Shown piece by piece: positions 25,657 through 33,457 of a stretch of DNA of 64,000 bases. The position numbers and the translations under genes are program-made. How positions within the stretch are numbered: position 1 is the stretch's first letter; each line of letters opens with the position of its first letter. Below the pieces are notes generated by a model that was not told the origin of the DNA, searched no databases, and saw only the letters and a list, made by a program, of their open reading frames with translations. Source of the DNA: CAYJAD01 sp964369995 (GTDB lineage Bacteria; Desulfobacterota; Desulfovibrionia; Desulfovibrionales; Desulfovibrionaceae); NCBI GenBank assembly GCA_964369995.1, contig CAYJHH010000003.1:1-64000 (forward strand), written 5' to 3'.

Positions 25657-25745
25657 TTGCTAAGCCGGCAAGGCTTACTATATAATGTTTTGCAACAATA
25701 ATGTGCTTTACCATCACTGACGTGACCACCTTGGTCATAACAGTG
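25657..25745 (+). promoter_or_regulatory. Promoter with operator-like inverted repeats before the ahb-hemL pair
   Basis: TTGCTA (25657-25662) and a perfect TATAAT (25681-25686) are separated by 18 bases. The spacer carries the inverted repeat TAAGCC-N5-GGCTTA (25661-25677). About 30 bases beyond the -10 lies a two-tier palindrome: CACTG-N3-TGACCA-N3-TGGTCA-N3-CAGTG (25715-25745). A repressor on the first repeat would block polymerase. The second may be another operator or a leader hairpin. Confidence 0.55.
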
Positions 25746-25813
25746 CGCCTTTGTGGAATAGTAAGCTCTTGTGAGCAACATTCCTTATACCCTTTACCAT
25801 AAAGAGCTCATTC

Positions 25814-26290
25814 ATGACGTATAATTTCACCGAGCAAGAGCAAGCTATTTTGCGCATTGTTCAAAAAAATTTACCTGACACGGCCACACCATATGCCCAT
25901 ATAGCCGAGCAAGTGGGCTGCACAGAAGAAGAAGTGCTAGCCCTGTTACAAAAGCTTAAAGAGCATGGCGCCATTCGCCGTTTTGGAGCAAGTATTAAGC
26001 ATCAAAAAACAGGTTGGAACTTCAATGCCATGGTGGCGTGGCAAGTGAGCGAAGAAGCCGCTGATACTTTCGGTAGCATTGCCGCCGAGCATCCAAATAT
26101 TTCCCATTGTTATTTTCGCCCCTCTTCCGCCGCCGACTGGCCCTACACTTTGTACACGATGACCCACGGGCGCAGTGAAGAAGAGTGCAAAAAAACCATT
26201 GCTGATGTGCAAAAAGCCACGGGCGTAACCACGTATGCCGTGCTTGACAGTATTCAAGAGTTCAAAAAAATATCCATGACGTATTTTTAA
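25814..26290 (+). CDS. Siroheme decarboxylase subunit (AhbA/AhbB type, AsnC/Lrp-like)
   Basis: A 158-residue protein. An N-terminal winged-helix part (EQEQAILRIVQKNLPDTATPYAHIAEQVG) is followed by a ferredoxin-like domain with ISHCYFRPSSAADWPYTLYTMTHG, which is the family mark of Ahb/NirD-type proteins rather than true AsnC regulators. AhbA and AhbB together remove two acetate carboxyls from siroheme to give didecarboxysiroheme, the first committed step of haem synthesis by the siroheme route used in sulfate reducers. Which of the two subunits this is cannot be decided; its partner is not in the window. It lies nine bases before hemL. A regulator role is less likely. Confidence 0.85.
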   Translation: MTYNFTEQEQAILRIVQKNLPDTATPYAHIAEQVGCTEEEVLALLQKLKEHGAIRRFGASIKHQKTGWNFNAMVAWQVSEEAADTFGSIAAEHPNISHCYFRPSSAADWPYTLYTMTHGRSEEECKKTIADVQKATGVTTYAVLDSIQEFKKISMTYF

Positions 26291-26299
26291 GGAAAAACC

Positions 26300-27574
26300 A
26301 TGCAAGAAACACAATCACAAATTCTTTTTGACCGTGCCCAAGCCCTTATTCCTGGCGGTGTAAACAGCCCCGTTCGTGCTTGTAAAAATGTGGATAGCAT
26401 TCCTCTTTTCATCAAGGAAGCCAAAGGCTGTGAACTTGTTGATGCAGATGGCAATACGTACATTGACTATGTGCTTTCATGGGGTCCCATGATTTTAGGC
26501 CATGCTCACCCCGAAGTTACTGCCGCTGTTCAAGCAGCTGCCGCTCGTGGTACCAGCTACGGCGCCCCTTGCGAAGATGAAATCCTCCTGGCAGAAGCTG
26601 TTATCAAGGCCCTTCCTTCTGTGGAAATGGTGCGCATGGTGAACTCCGGCACCGAGGCTACCATGAGCGCTTTGCGCCTAGCACGTGGCATTACCGGTAG
26701 AGATAAAGTTTTAAAATTTGTTGGCTGCTACCACGGACATGCAGATCCCTTCATGGCCGCCGCCGGCTCAGGCATGGCCACCCTTTCCATTCCCGGCACC
26801 CCCGGTGTGCCGCAAGCTGTGGTGGCAGACACCTTGCTTGCTAAATACAATGACTTAGAAGCGGTTAAAGCTCTTTTTGCTGCTCAAGGCGAACATGTAG
26901 CCGCGGTTATCGTGGAACCTGTGGCGGCAAATATGGGCTTGGTTCCTCCCAAAGAAGGCTTTTTAGAAGGCCTTAGAGAGCTTTGCACGCAATACGGCGC
27001 CTTATTAATTTTTGACGAAGTTATCACAGGATTTCGTTTAGCCTTTGGCGGCGCTCAAGAGTATTTTAATATCACCCCGGATTTAACCACCTTTGGTAAA
27101 ATCATTGGCGGCGGCTTGCCCGTAGGTGCCTATGGTGGCAAAAAAGAATTCATGCAACGCATTGCTCCATGCGGCGATGTCTATCAAGCCGGCACCCTTT
27201 CTGGTAACCCTTTAGCCATGGCTGCAGGCCTTGCCACCATGCGCTTATTGGCTCAATGCGATTACAAAGCGCTGAGCGCCCGCACCGCAGACTTTGCCAA
27301 CGAAATGCAAAGTATTTTACGCGCTAAAGGCCATACCGTGCGTGTGCCGGCCTTGGGTCCCATGTTCTGCCCCTTCTTTAGCGAAGAAGAAATATGGGAT
27401 TTTGACGGCGTAAAACGTGCAGACTCCGCAAAATTTACTCGCTTTTATAAAGCCTTACGTCAAAAGGGCATTTACATTGCCCCTGCATCTTTTGAAGCTG
27501 CCATGATGAGCTTTGTGCATAGCGACGCTCACTTACAGCAAACCCTAGATGCTGTTAAAGAGCTTGATTTTTAG
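26300..27574 (+). CDS. hemL: Glutamate-1-semialdehyde 2,1-aminomutase
   Basis: A 424-residue PLP enzyme of normal length that turns glutamate-1-semialdehyde into 5-aminolevulinate, the precursor of siroheme, haem and cobalamin. The start motif LIPGGVNSPVRA, the VNSGTEA phosphate-binding segment, LLIFDEVITGFR and the PLP lysine in TTFGKIIGGGLPVGA (Lys267) are all present. AAGGA lies before the ATG. The gene directly follows the Ahb subunit and shares its transcript, coupling early and late steps of tetrapyrrole synthesis. Confidence 0.97.
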   Translation: MQETQSQILFDRAQALIPGGVNSPVRACKNVDSIPLFIKEAKGCELVDADGNTYIDYVLSWGPMILGHAHPEVTAAVQAAAARGTSYGAPCEDEILLAEAVIKALPSVEMVRMVNSGTEATMSALRLARGITGRDKVLKFVGCYHGHADPFMAAAGSGMATLSIPGTPGVPQAVVADTLLAKYNDLEAVKALFAAQGEHVAAVIVEPVAANMGLVPPKEGFLEGLRELCTQYGALLIFDEVITGFRLAFGGAQEYFNITPDLTTFGKIIGGGLPVGAYGGKKEFMQRIAPCGDVYQAGTLSGNPLAMAAGLATMRLLAQCDYKALSARTADFANEMQSILRAKGHTVRVPALGPMFCPFFSEEEIWDFDGVKRADSAKFTRFYKALRQKGIYIAPASFEAAMMSFVHSDAHLQQTLDAVKELDF

Positions 27575-27589
27575 TAGCGTACTTTACTG

Positions 27590-27642
27590 AGAGAAGAGGA
27601 TGACGCCAATGGCATGAAATCCTCTTCTCTTTATCTTTTTTT
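27590..27642 (+). terminator. Terminator after hemL
   Basis: A perfect 12-bp stem (AGAGAAGAGGAT at 27590-27601, ATCCTCTTCTCT at 27619-27630) is followed by TTTATC and a run of T. Confidence 0.85.
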
Positions 27643-27795
27643 CTTCCTTTTTACCGCTTCATTTTCTTTATAATTCCTATGTAGTACATATCTATCCCCT
27701 AAAAATACGCCTCATAGGGTAACAAAATATACAAAATATTATTTCTTGTTACGTTGAACCTCAGCATGACTTGTGAAAGAAATCTCAAAAGTGTA

Positions 27796-27825
27796 TTGAC
27801 AAAAGAAATCACAACAGCGTACTCT
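27796..27825 (+). promoter_or_regulatory. Sigma-70-type promoter of adk
   Basis: TTGACA (27796-27801), an 18-base spacer and TACTCT (27820-27825). The start codon lies 68 bases downstream. The region 27643-27795 is A+T-rich and holds a CCCTA...TAGGG hairpin but no gene. Confidence 0.6.
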
Positions 27826-27892
27826 TCATGAGCAAGGCATCGTCTTGCATACTTTGTTCTCACTTTCATAAACCAATTTTTGGAGGTTTTTG

Positions 27893-28564
27893 GTGAATAT
27901 TCTTATTTTCGGACCCAATGGTAGTGGTAAAGGAACACAAGGCAACTTAGTTAAAGATAAATACAATTTAGCTCATATTGAATCTGGCGCTATTTTCCGC
28001 GAGCATATTGGCGGCGGCACAGAACTTGGTAAAAAAGCTAAAGAATATATTGATCGTGGCGATCTTGTGCCCGACGAAATTACCATCCCCATGATTTTAG
28101 AAACTCTCAAAAGCAAGGGCGCCGATGGTTGGCTTTTAGATGGTTTCCCCCGCAATATCGTGCAAGCCCAAAAACTTTGGGATGCTCTACAAGCAGAAAA
28201 CATGAAGCTTGATTATGTTATTGAAATATTGCTACCGCGCGACATTGCCAAAATGCGTATCATGGGTCGTCGCTTATGTGCCAATAATAATAATCACCCC
28301 AACCATATTTATATAGATGCCATTAAACCTGAAGGCGATGCATGTCGTGTTTGTGGCGGTGCTCTTTCTGCTCGCGCCGACGATCAAGACGAAGCCGCCA
28401 TCGGTAAGCGCCATGATATTTATTATAACACCGAAGATGGCACCTTGGCCGCTGCCTATTATTATAAAGATTTAGCAGCTAAAGGCGTCACCAAGTATAT
28501 TGAGCTAAACGGAGAAGGCGATATTAACACCGTTAAAGAAGCCTTACTAGCACAATTAGCCTAA
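27893..28564 (+). CDS. adk: Adenylate kinase
   Basis: A 223-residue enzyme interconverting AMP, ADP and ATP. The P-loop is GPNGSGKGTQ near residue 7. The AMP-binding ESGAIFREHI and LLDGFPRN motifs are present. The LID region (about 125-165) carries a cysteine pair CRVC and NNNNHPNH, an unusual lid compared with the short enterobacterial form. The start chosen is GTG at 27893, six bases after GGAGG; the TTG at 27890 is too close to the site. The gene stands alone with its own promoter and terminator. Confidence 0.93.
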   Translation: MNILIFGPNGSGKGTQGNLVKDKYNLAHIESGAIFREHIGGGTELGKKAKEYIDRGDLVPDEITIPMILETLKSKGADGWLLDGFPRNIVQAQKLWDALQAENMKLDYVIEILLPRDIAKMRIMGRRLCANNNNHPNHIYIDAIKPEGDACRVCGGALSARADDQDEAAIGKRHDIYYNTEDGTLAAAYYYKDLAAKGVTKYIELNGEGDINTVKEALLAQLA

Positions 28565-28633
28565 TACCTCACAGGGTAGCACCACAACACTAAGCCCCTT
28601 AAAAAAGGGGCTTACATGGCTAACAAAGCCTAT

Positions 28634-28673
28634 GGGGTGAAGAACCTTTTGCAAGTTAAAGGTTCTTCACCCC
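28634..28673 (+). terminator. Long hairpin terminator after adk
   Basis: A perfect 16-bp stem (GGGGTGAAGAACCTTT against AAAGGTTCTTCACCCC) with an 8-base loop, followed by a T-rich TATTTCTTTTC. A smaller TAAGCCCC/GGGGCTTA hairpin (28591-28614) lies just before it. Confidence 0.8.
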
Positions 28674-28741
28674 TATTTCTTTTCAAAAAACATGCATTGC
28701 CACCGCATCTTACCTTTGCTAGCTGCTCTTTGGCGCAATGT

Positions 28742-29015
28742 AAAATAGTCGACACTGAAAAACAATTTAACTATCAGTAAAAATAGAACTTATAAATCAA
28801 ATAACGTAATAAAAATTGCTTTTTTCAGATGTCGACTACTCAAGACATGCCCTTGGCATGGCTTGCCGCGCGTAAAATAAGCCGGAATTTACTTCCGGCG
28901 GCCCCGAAGGGGTATTTGGAGCAGGCGTGCCTTTCTTAAAAACGAGTGGAAACACGTTTTTAAGCATTAACTAAAATAGTCGGCACTGAAGAATTATTTA
29001 AGCGCCAACTAAAAT
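28742..29015. repeat. Dispersed intergenic repeat, copy R1
   Basis: A non-coding element with a counterpart at 43983-44334. Its left part is bounded by inverted arms (28746-28768 and 28813-28838), with perfect TAGTCGACA/TGTCGACTA ends and CTGAAAAA/TTTTTTCAG inside. Core A (28841-28868) matches R2 at 26 of 28 bases. Core B (28931-28964) contains the hairpin CTTAAAAACG/CGTTTTTAAG and matches R2 closely. Between the cores are GCCGGAA/TTCCGGC and CCCC/GGGG hairpins. A degenerate second copy of the left end (AGTCGGCACTGAAGAA) closes the element near 28978. No reading frame or transposase is present. Confidence 0.7.
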
Positions 29016-29104
29016 ACTGCCCTCCGTGCACTTCTTTTAAAAATTACACGTCAAAATGAAACTTAAGCATAAAATATTTCTTATACTAGACTTATCATGG
29101 GTCT

Positions 29105-29128
29105 AAGACCTTTTTAAGGTCTTTTTTT
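29105..29128 (+). terminator. Orphan terminator in the adk to 29272 gap
   Basis: AAGACCTT-TTT-AAGGTCTT followed by further T. No gene ends in front of it, so it may close a short RNA or act as an attenuator in the leader of the gene at 29272. The rest of 29016-29271 shows nothing recognisable. Confidence 0.65.
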
Positions 29129-29271
29129 CATGGTAAAGCTATACTTTTTCGCTTTTGCGCCGATGATATGGATATGGGTGCCTTTCTTCTCTTTTCAGGG
29201 AGGAATTTTTTTCTCGGAATAATTTTTGCATCAATTTTCAAAGATTACTTCACCCAAGAAATGGAGTTTAT

Positions 29272-29820
29272 ATGAGTAGCATATCATCTTTATTAAATCC
29301 TTACGCTTCATCCACTAGCACAAGCCTTGGTACTGTGCTCTCAAGTAGTGCCATTCAACCAGAAGAAGATCCCGCTGCTGACTCTGTGCTTATTTCAGAA
29401 GAAGCCATTGAGCTACTTAATGAGTTAAGATATAAAGAAAATCTCACGAGAATAACCACAGAAAACCAGCTTCTTTTTGATAAAGTCTCCAAAAAGCTTC
29501 CTGCCACGGAAGAATTTACCGATATGCTCAATTGGCTTAGCAGTCAAAAGCAAGATGAGGTCTTTAGCCTTAACGGAGACGTGGGTGAGTCTAATCGTGA
29601 TGCCTATGAAAAAGACCCTACCAAATACGCTGAACTGTGGAATAATTTATACAATGACTTTGGCGGCCTTATGGAAACCCTTGGCCTTGACAGCGATGAC
29701 ACCATGATGCGTGAAGTTTTGGCCAATGAAGATGTACAACTTGAGCTTATGACTCGTTTTAAAAGCTCTTTTAGCGAAGAAACCAACTCATTATTGAGTT
29801 ATTTTAATATTACCGTATAA
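29272..29820 (+). CDS. Hypothetical acidic protein, 182 aa
   Basis: A soluble, acidic protein without signal peptide or membrane segment. The first 25 residues are Ser/Thr-rich and low in complexity (SSISSLLNPYASSTSTSL), as seen at the start of many flagellar-type or otherwise exported bacterial proteins. The rest is helical (EEAIELLNELRYKENLTRI..., DMLNWLSSQKQDEV). The family is not recognised. It is a single gene between two terminators. The ATG at 29272 follows AAATGGAG. Confidence 0.65.
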   Translation: MSSISSLLNPYASSTSTSLGTVLSSSAIQPEEDPAADSVLISEEAIELLNELRYKENLTRITTENQLLFDKVSKKLPATEEFTDMLNWLSSQKQDEVFSLNGDVGESNRDAYEKDPTKYAELWNNLYNDFGGLMETLGLDSDDTMMREVLANEDVQLELMTRFKSSFSEETNSLLSYFNITV

Positions 29821-29880
29821 GCTCATGTGAGGCGCCGCACCTCGTACGCTGTCTCCTAGAAGCATTGCTTTTTTACCTAA

Positions 29881-29917
29881 AATGCACTATAGCCTTGAGC
29901 GTTAGTGCATTTTTTTA
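29881..29917 (+). terminator. Terminator after the 182-aa protein gene
   Basis: AATGCACTA (29881-29889) pairs with TAGTGCATT (29903-29911), followed by seven to eight T. It ends just before the ribosome-binding site of the next gene. Confidence 0.85.
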
Positions 29918-29930
29918 CAAGGAGTGATGT

Positions 29931-30554
29931 ATGAAAGTATTACTTATAAACGGTAGCCCGCGCAAAGAAAGTTGCACTCGTGTAGCTTTAGATGAAGTGG
30001 CAGGCGCTTTGCAAAGCAATGGCGTTGACACACAAATAGTGAGTATAGGTACTGCAGCCATTCGGGGCTGTATTGCTTGTAATAAATGTGTGAAAACAGG
30101 GTACTGTATATTTAAAGATGACCCCATCAATGAGTGGATTGACATAATGAAAGAATGTCAAGGCCTTGTGGTGGGATCCCCTGTATATTACGCCGCGCCT
30201 AATCCTTCCCTTTGCGCTGCCCTAGACAGAATGTTCTATTATAAATCTGCCCCCTATGCCTATAAACCCGGCGCTGCCATTGTAAGCTGTCGTCGCGGTG
30301 GCTCCACGGCGGCTCTGGACTGTTTGCAAAAGTTTTTTACCATTGCGCAAATGCCCTTGGTAGCTTCTCAATACTGGCCACAAGTGCATGGCAACACCCC
30401 TCAAGAAGTGCAACAAGACTTGGAAGGTTTACAAACCATGCGCGTTCTTGGTCGTAACATGGCATGGCTCATGCGATGTATTGAGGCAGGAAAAAATAAT
30501 GGCGTACCCATGCCGGAAACTGAAGAGCGTCATTGGACAAATTTTGCCCGCTAG
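29931..30554 (+). CDS. NADPH-dependent FMN reductase / iron-sulfur flavoprotein family
   Basis: A 207-residue flavodoxin-like protein. The FMN phosphate loop is LLINGSPRKESCTRVAL. The three-cysteine stretch RGCIACNKC plus a nearby GYC, in the position where iron-sulfur flavoproteins bind a cluster, follows. GSPVYYAAPNPSLCAALDR is typical of the fold. Such proteins reduce quinones, metals or other small acceptors; the natural electron donor is unknown. AAGGAG lies five to eight bases before the ATG. It is a single-gene unit. Confidence 0.88.
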   Translation: MKVLLINGSPRKESCTRVALDEVAGALQSNGVDTQIVSIGTAAIRGCIACNKCVKTGYCIFKDDPINEWIDIMKECQGLVVGSPVYYAAPNPSLCAALDRMFYYKSAPYAYKPGAAIVSCRRGGSTAALDCLQKFFTIAQMPLVASQYWPQVHGNTPQEVQQDLEGLQTMRVLGRNMAWLMRCIEAGKNNGVPMPETEERHWTNFAR

Positions 30555-30590
30555 TGGCTTTTATTATACACTTTACTTATAAGGCTTTTA

Positions 30591-30641
30591 GCTCGCAGCA
30601 AAAAAGTATTCTTGCTTAATATATGCTTTTTTGTTGCGAGC
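30591..30641 (+). terminator. Long hairpin between the flavoprotein gene and the pot operon
   Basis: GCTCGCAGCAAAAAAG (30591-30606) pairs, with one G-U, with CTTTTTTGTTGCGAGC (30626-30641). There is no T-run after it, but the stem holds its own T-tract, so termination or an RNA stabiliser are both possible. Confidence 0.5.
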
Positions 30642-30715
30642 GCGTCATACCATTGCAACACATATATAGTAGATAGTGGATGAGACTATCACTAAGAGAC
30701 GGCAAAAAAAGAATA

Positions 30716-31825
30716 ATGATACAAACTACACCATTGATTAAATTGGGTGGTATTGTCAAAAAATTTGACAACCATGTGGCTTTAAACGGTATTGACCTCA
30801 CCATTGCCAATGGCGAATTCCTCACATTATTGGGTCCTTCAGGCTGTGGCAAAACCACTATTTTGCGTATACTTTCCGGCTTTGAAAAACCAGACGCCGG
30901 TAGCCTTACCATTGGCGGTGTAGACATGAACAATCTGCCTCCGGAAAAACGCCAAGTAAACACCGTCTTTCAAAATTATGCTCTTTTTCCGCATATGTCT
31001 GTCTTTGATAATGTGGCCTTTGGCCTGCGTATGCAGGGCATTAAAAAGGATCAGATTCAAGAACGTGTTGCCGCCACCTTACAAATGGTGCGCCTTGAAC
31101 ACTTGGCAGACAGAAAACCCTCTCACCTTTCCGGCGGACAACAGCAACGCGTGGCTCTTGCCCGTGCCATTGTCAATGAGCCCTTGGTGCTTCTTTTAGA
31201 TGAACCCTTTTCAGCCCTTGATTATAAATTACGCTGTCAAATGCAGTTGGAAATCAAACGTATTCAGCGTAAGTTAGGTATTACCTTTGTCTTTGTAACT
31301 CACGATCAAGAAGAAGCCTTTGCCATGAGCGATCGCGTGGTGGTCATGGACAATGGGCGCATTGTGCAAGAAGGCACGCCTCAAGATATTTATGAAAACC
31401 CGGCCAATTTGTATGTGGCGCGCTTTGTGGGCGAAATTAATATTTTGCCTGGCATCATTCAGCGCAGAGTTTGTGACCAAACCTATGAAGTGCTCATTCA
31501 AGACACCTTATTTACCATACCTTGTAAGCGTGATTTTGCCGAGCAAGAGCGTATTAATGTGCTCATTCGCCCGGAGGATTTGCGCATTTATCACAAATAT
31601 GAAGAACGCCCCGAAGGCCCTATTTTATTAGCGAACATTTGCCAATCTGTGTATAAGGGCGCCACGGTGGACTTGCATATTCGCTTGATCAATGATGGGC
31701 CGCATCTCATTGGTGCAGAGTTTTTTGATGAAGATGGCCTTGATATTAACTATGTGGAAGGCGAAGAAGTGGTCGTAACTTGGGTTAGCGGCTGGGAAGT
31801 GATCTTACCTCATGAAGAAATATAA
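30716..31825 (+). CDS. potA: Spermidine/putrescine ABC transporter ATP-binding protein
   Basis: A 369-residue ATPase that powers polyamine import. Walker A is GPSGCGKTT, the Q-loop is in VFQNYALFPHM, the signature is LSGGQQQRVALARA, Walker B is LLLDEPFSALD, and the switch histidine is in VTHDQEEA. A C-terminal TOBE-type domain (about 240-360) follows. The ATG at 30716 fits family starts. An in-frame ATG at 30680 is also possible; neither has a strong site. The 3' end overlaps potB by 14 bases. Confidence 0.95.
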   Translation: MIQTTPLIKLGGIVKKFDNHVALNGIDLTIANGEFLTLLGPSGCGKTTILRILSGFEKPDAGSLTIGGVDMNNLPPEKRQVNTVFQNYALFPHMSVFDNVAFGLRMQGIKKDQIQERVAATLQMVRLEHLADRKPSHLSGGQQQRVALARAIVNEPLVLLLDEPFSALDYKLRCQMQLEIKRIQRKLGITFVFVTHDQEEAFAMSDRVVVMDNGRIVQEGTPQDIYENPANLYVARFVGEINILPGIIQRRVCDQTYEVLIQDTLFTIPCKRDFAEQERINVLIRPEDLRIYHKYEERPEGPILLANICQSVYKGATVDLHIRLINDGPHLIGAEFFDEDGLDINYVEGEEVVVTWVSGWEVILPHEEI

Positions 31826-32687
31826 TTTTCTCCGCTCCATAAGCATTGGAACCACAGCTTTATGGCTGGGCATTTTTGCTCTATTGCCCAATGTGGGATT
31901 GCTTGTTATCACCGTGCTTACTCGCGATGAAACGAATTTTGTACTGCCCATTTTCACCTTAGAAAATTATAAAAATCTTTTTGATCCCAAATACTCCATC
32001 ATCTTATGGGAATCTTTTTGGATAGCCCTCGTCTCTACTTTTATTTGCTTGCTCTTGGCCTACCCCTTTGCTTATGCCATGGCACGCGCCAGTAACAAGG
32101 CCAAGCCCTGGCTTTTACTCTTAATTATTATCCCCTTTTGGACAAATTCGCTCATACGTACCTATGCCCTCATCGCTATTTTAAAAGCCAATGGCATCAT
32201 TAGCTCCTTGCTCATGTGGCTTGGGCTCACCGCCACGCCCATTTCTCTTATGTATAGCCATTTCGCTACTTTATGCGGCATGGTATATACTTTTTTGCCC
32301 TTTATGATTTTGCCTTTATACGCCAGCATTGAAAAGCTTGATCCGCGCTATGGTGAAGCCGCACGTGATCTTGGCGCCAGCCCCAGCGCTACTTTTTGGC
32401 ATATTACCTTGCCCCTCACCCTACCGGGCATTGTGGCCGGGAGTATTTTGGTATTTCTCCCCTCCTTGGGCGCCTTTTATATTCCGGAAATCCTTGGCGG
32501 TGCCAAAAGCCTTTTAGTGGGAAATTTTATAAAAAATCAATTCCTTGTGGCCAGAGACTGGCCCATGGGCGCCGCAGCCAGTACCTTTCTCACCTTTTTA
32601 CTTATTCTGCTGCTTGGCATTTACAAATTAGTAAATACCTATACGCATAATAAGCATCACGATCTTGATCGTGTGGGAGAGGCCTAA
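31812..32687 (+). CDS. potB: Spermidine/putrescine ABC transporter permease PotB
   Basis: A 291-residue permease with six predicted membrane helices. The EAA loop that contacts PotA is EAARDLGASPSATFWHITLPLTLPGI near residue 180. It forms the channel with PotC. It overlaps potA at its start, and its TAA shares a base with the potC ATG, so the four pot genes are tightly coupled. Confidence 0.95.
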   Translation: MKKYNFLRSISIGTTALWLGIFALLPNVGLLVITVLTRDETNFVLPIFTLENYKNLFDPKYSIILWESFWIALVSTFICLLLAYPFAYAMARASNKAKPWLLLLIIIPFWTNSLIRTYALIAILKANGIISSLLMWLGLTATPISLMYSHFATLCGMVYTFLPFMILPLYASIEKLDPRYGEAARDLGASPSATFWHITLPLTLPGIVAGSILVFLPSLGAFYIPEILGGAKSLLVGNFIKNQFLVARDWPMGAAASTFLTFLLILLLGIYKLVNTYTHNKHHDLDRVGEA

Positions 32688-33457
32688 TGCAAAAGCTTGC
32701 AAAAATATGGCTTGCCGTGGTGTATGTTTTTTTATATTCACCCATTCTTTTGGTCATTGTCTACTCCTTTAATGCTGCCAAATACTCCACCGATTGGCGC
32801 GGCTTTACGCTTAAATGGTATGACATTCTCTTACGCAATGACAGCTTACTTGAAGCGGCTGTAAACTCCCTCATAGTGGCTAGCATAAGCGCCTCCATTG
32901 CCTGTATTTTAGGCGTATTGGCTGCCATTGCATTAAAACGCTACCGTTTTCCCGGACGCAAGGTATTATACAGCTCCGTATATGTGCTCACCGTCTCCCC
33001 CGACATTGTCATGGGCATTTCTTTGCTTATCTTTTTCATTACCTGCTCCATAGAACTTGGATTTTTAACCCTGCTCATTGCGCACACCACCTTGTCTTTG
33101 CCCTTTGTGATTATCACTGTGCTGGCACGTTTGGCAGAATTTGACGAAAGTGTTATAGAGGCTGCCAGAGACCTTGGCGCCACCGAATGGAAAGCTTTTT
33201 ATCATGTAATTTTACCCATGATTTGGCCTGCGGTACTGGCGGGCTGGCTCTTGGCCTTTACCTTATCCATGGATGATGTGCTCATTAGCTTTTTTGTGAC
33301 CGGGCCATCTTTTGAAATACTACCTTTAAAAATCTACTCCATGGTTCGCCTTGGTATGAAGCCCGACGTGAATGCCCTTTCTGCCATAATGTTTGGCGTC
33401 ACAGTGGTCTTGGTACTCCTTGCGTGGACTTTGGGAAAAGGGAGAAAAAAATCGTGA
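32687..33457 (+). CDS. potC: Spermidine/putrescine ABC transporter permease PotC
   Basis: A 256-residue permease with six predicted helices and the EAA loop EAARDLGATEWKAFYHVILP. A family-typical FTLSMDDVLISFFVTGP segment lies near residue 190. The start overlaps the potB stop by one base, and its stop overlaps the potD GTG start in a GTGA arrangement. Confidence 0.95.
   Translation: MQKLAKIWLAVVYVFLYSPILLVIVYSFNAAKYSTDWRGFTLKWYDILLRNDSLLEAAVNSLIVASISASIACILGVLAAIALKRYRFPGRKVLYSSVYVLTVSPDIVMGISLLIFFITCSIELGFLTLLIAHTTLSLPFVIITVLARLAEFDESVIEAARDLGATEWKAFYHVILPMIWPAVLAGWLLAFTLSMDDVLISFFVTGPSFEILPLKIYSMVRLGMKPDVNALSAIMFGVTVVLVLLAWTLGKGRKKS

Noticed and set aside
28742..29015. R1 as an insertion sequence
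   Set aside because: There is no transposase reading frame, and the copy R2 is also non-coding; kept as a repeat of unknown type.
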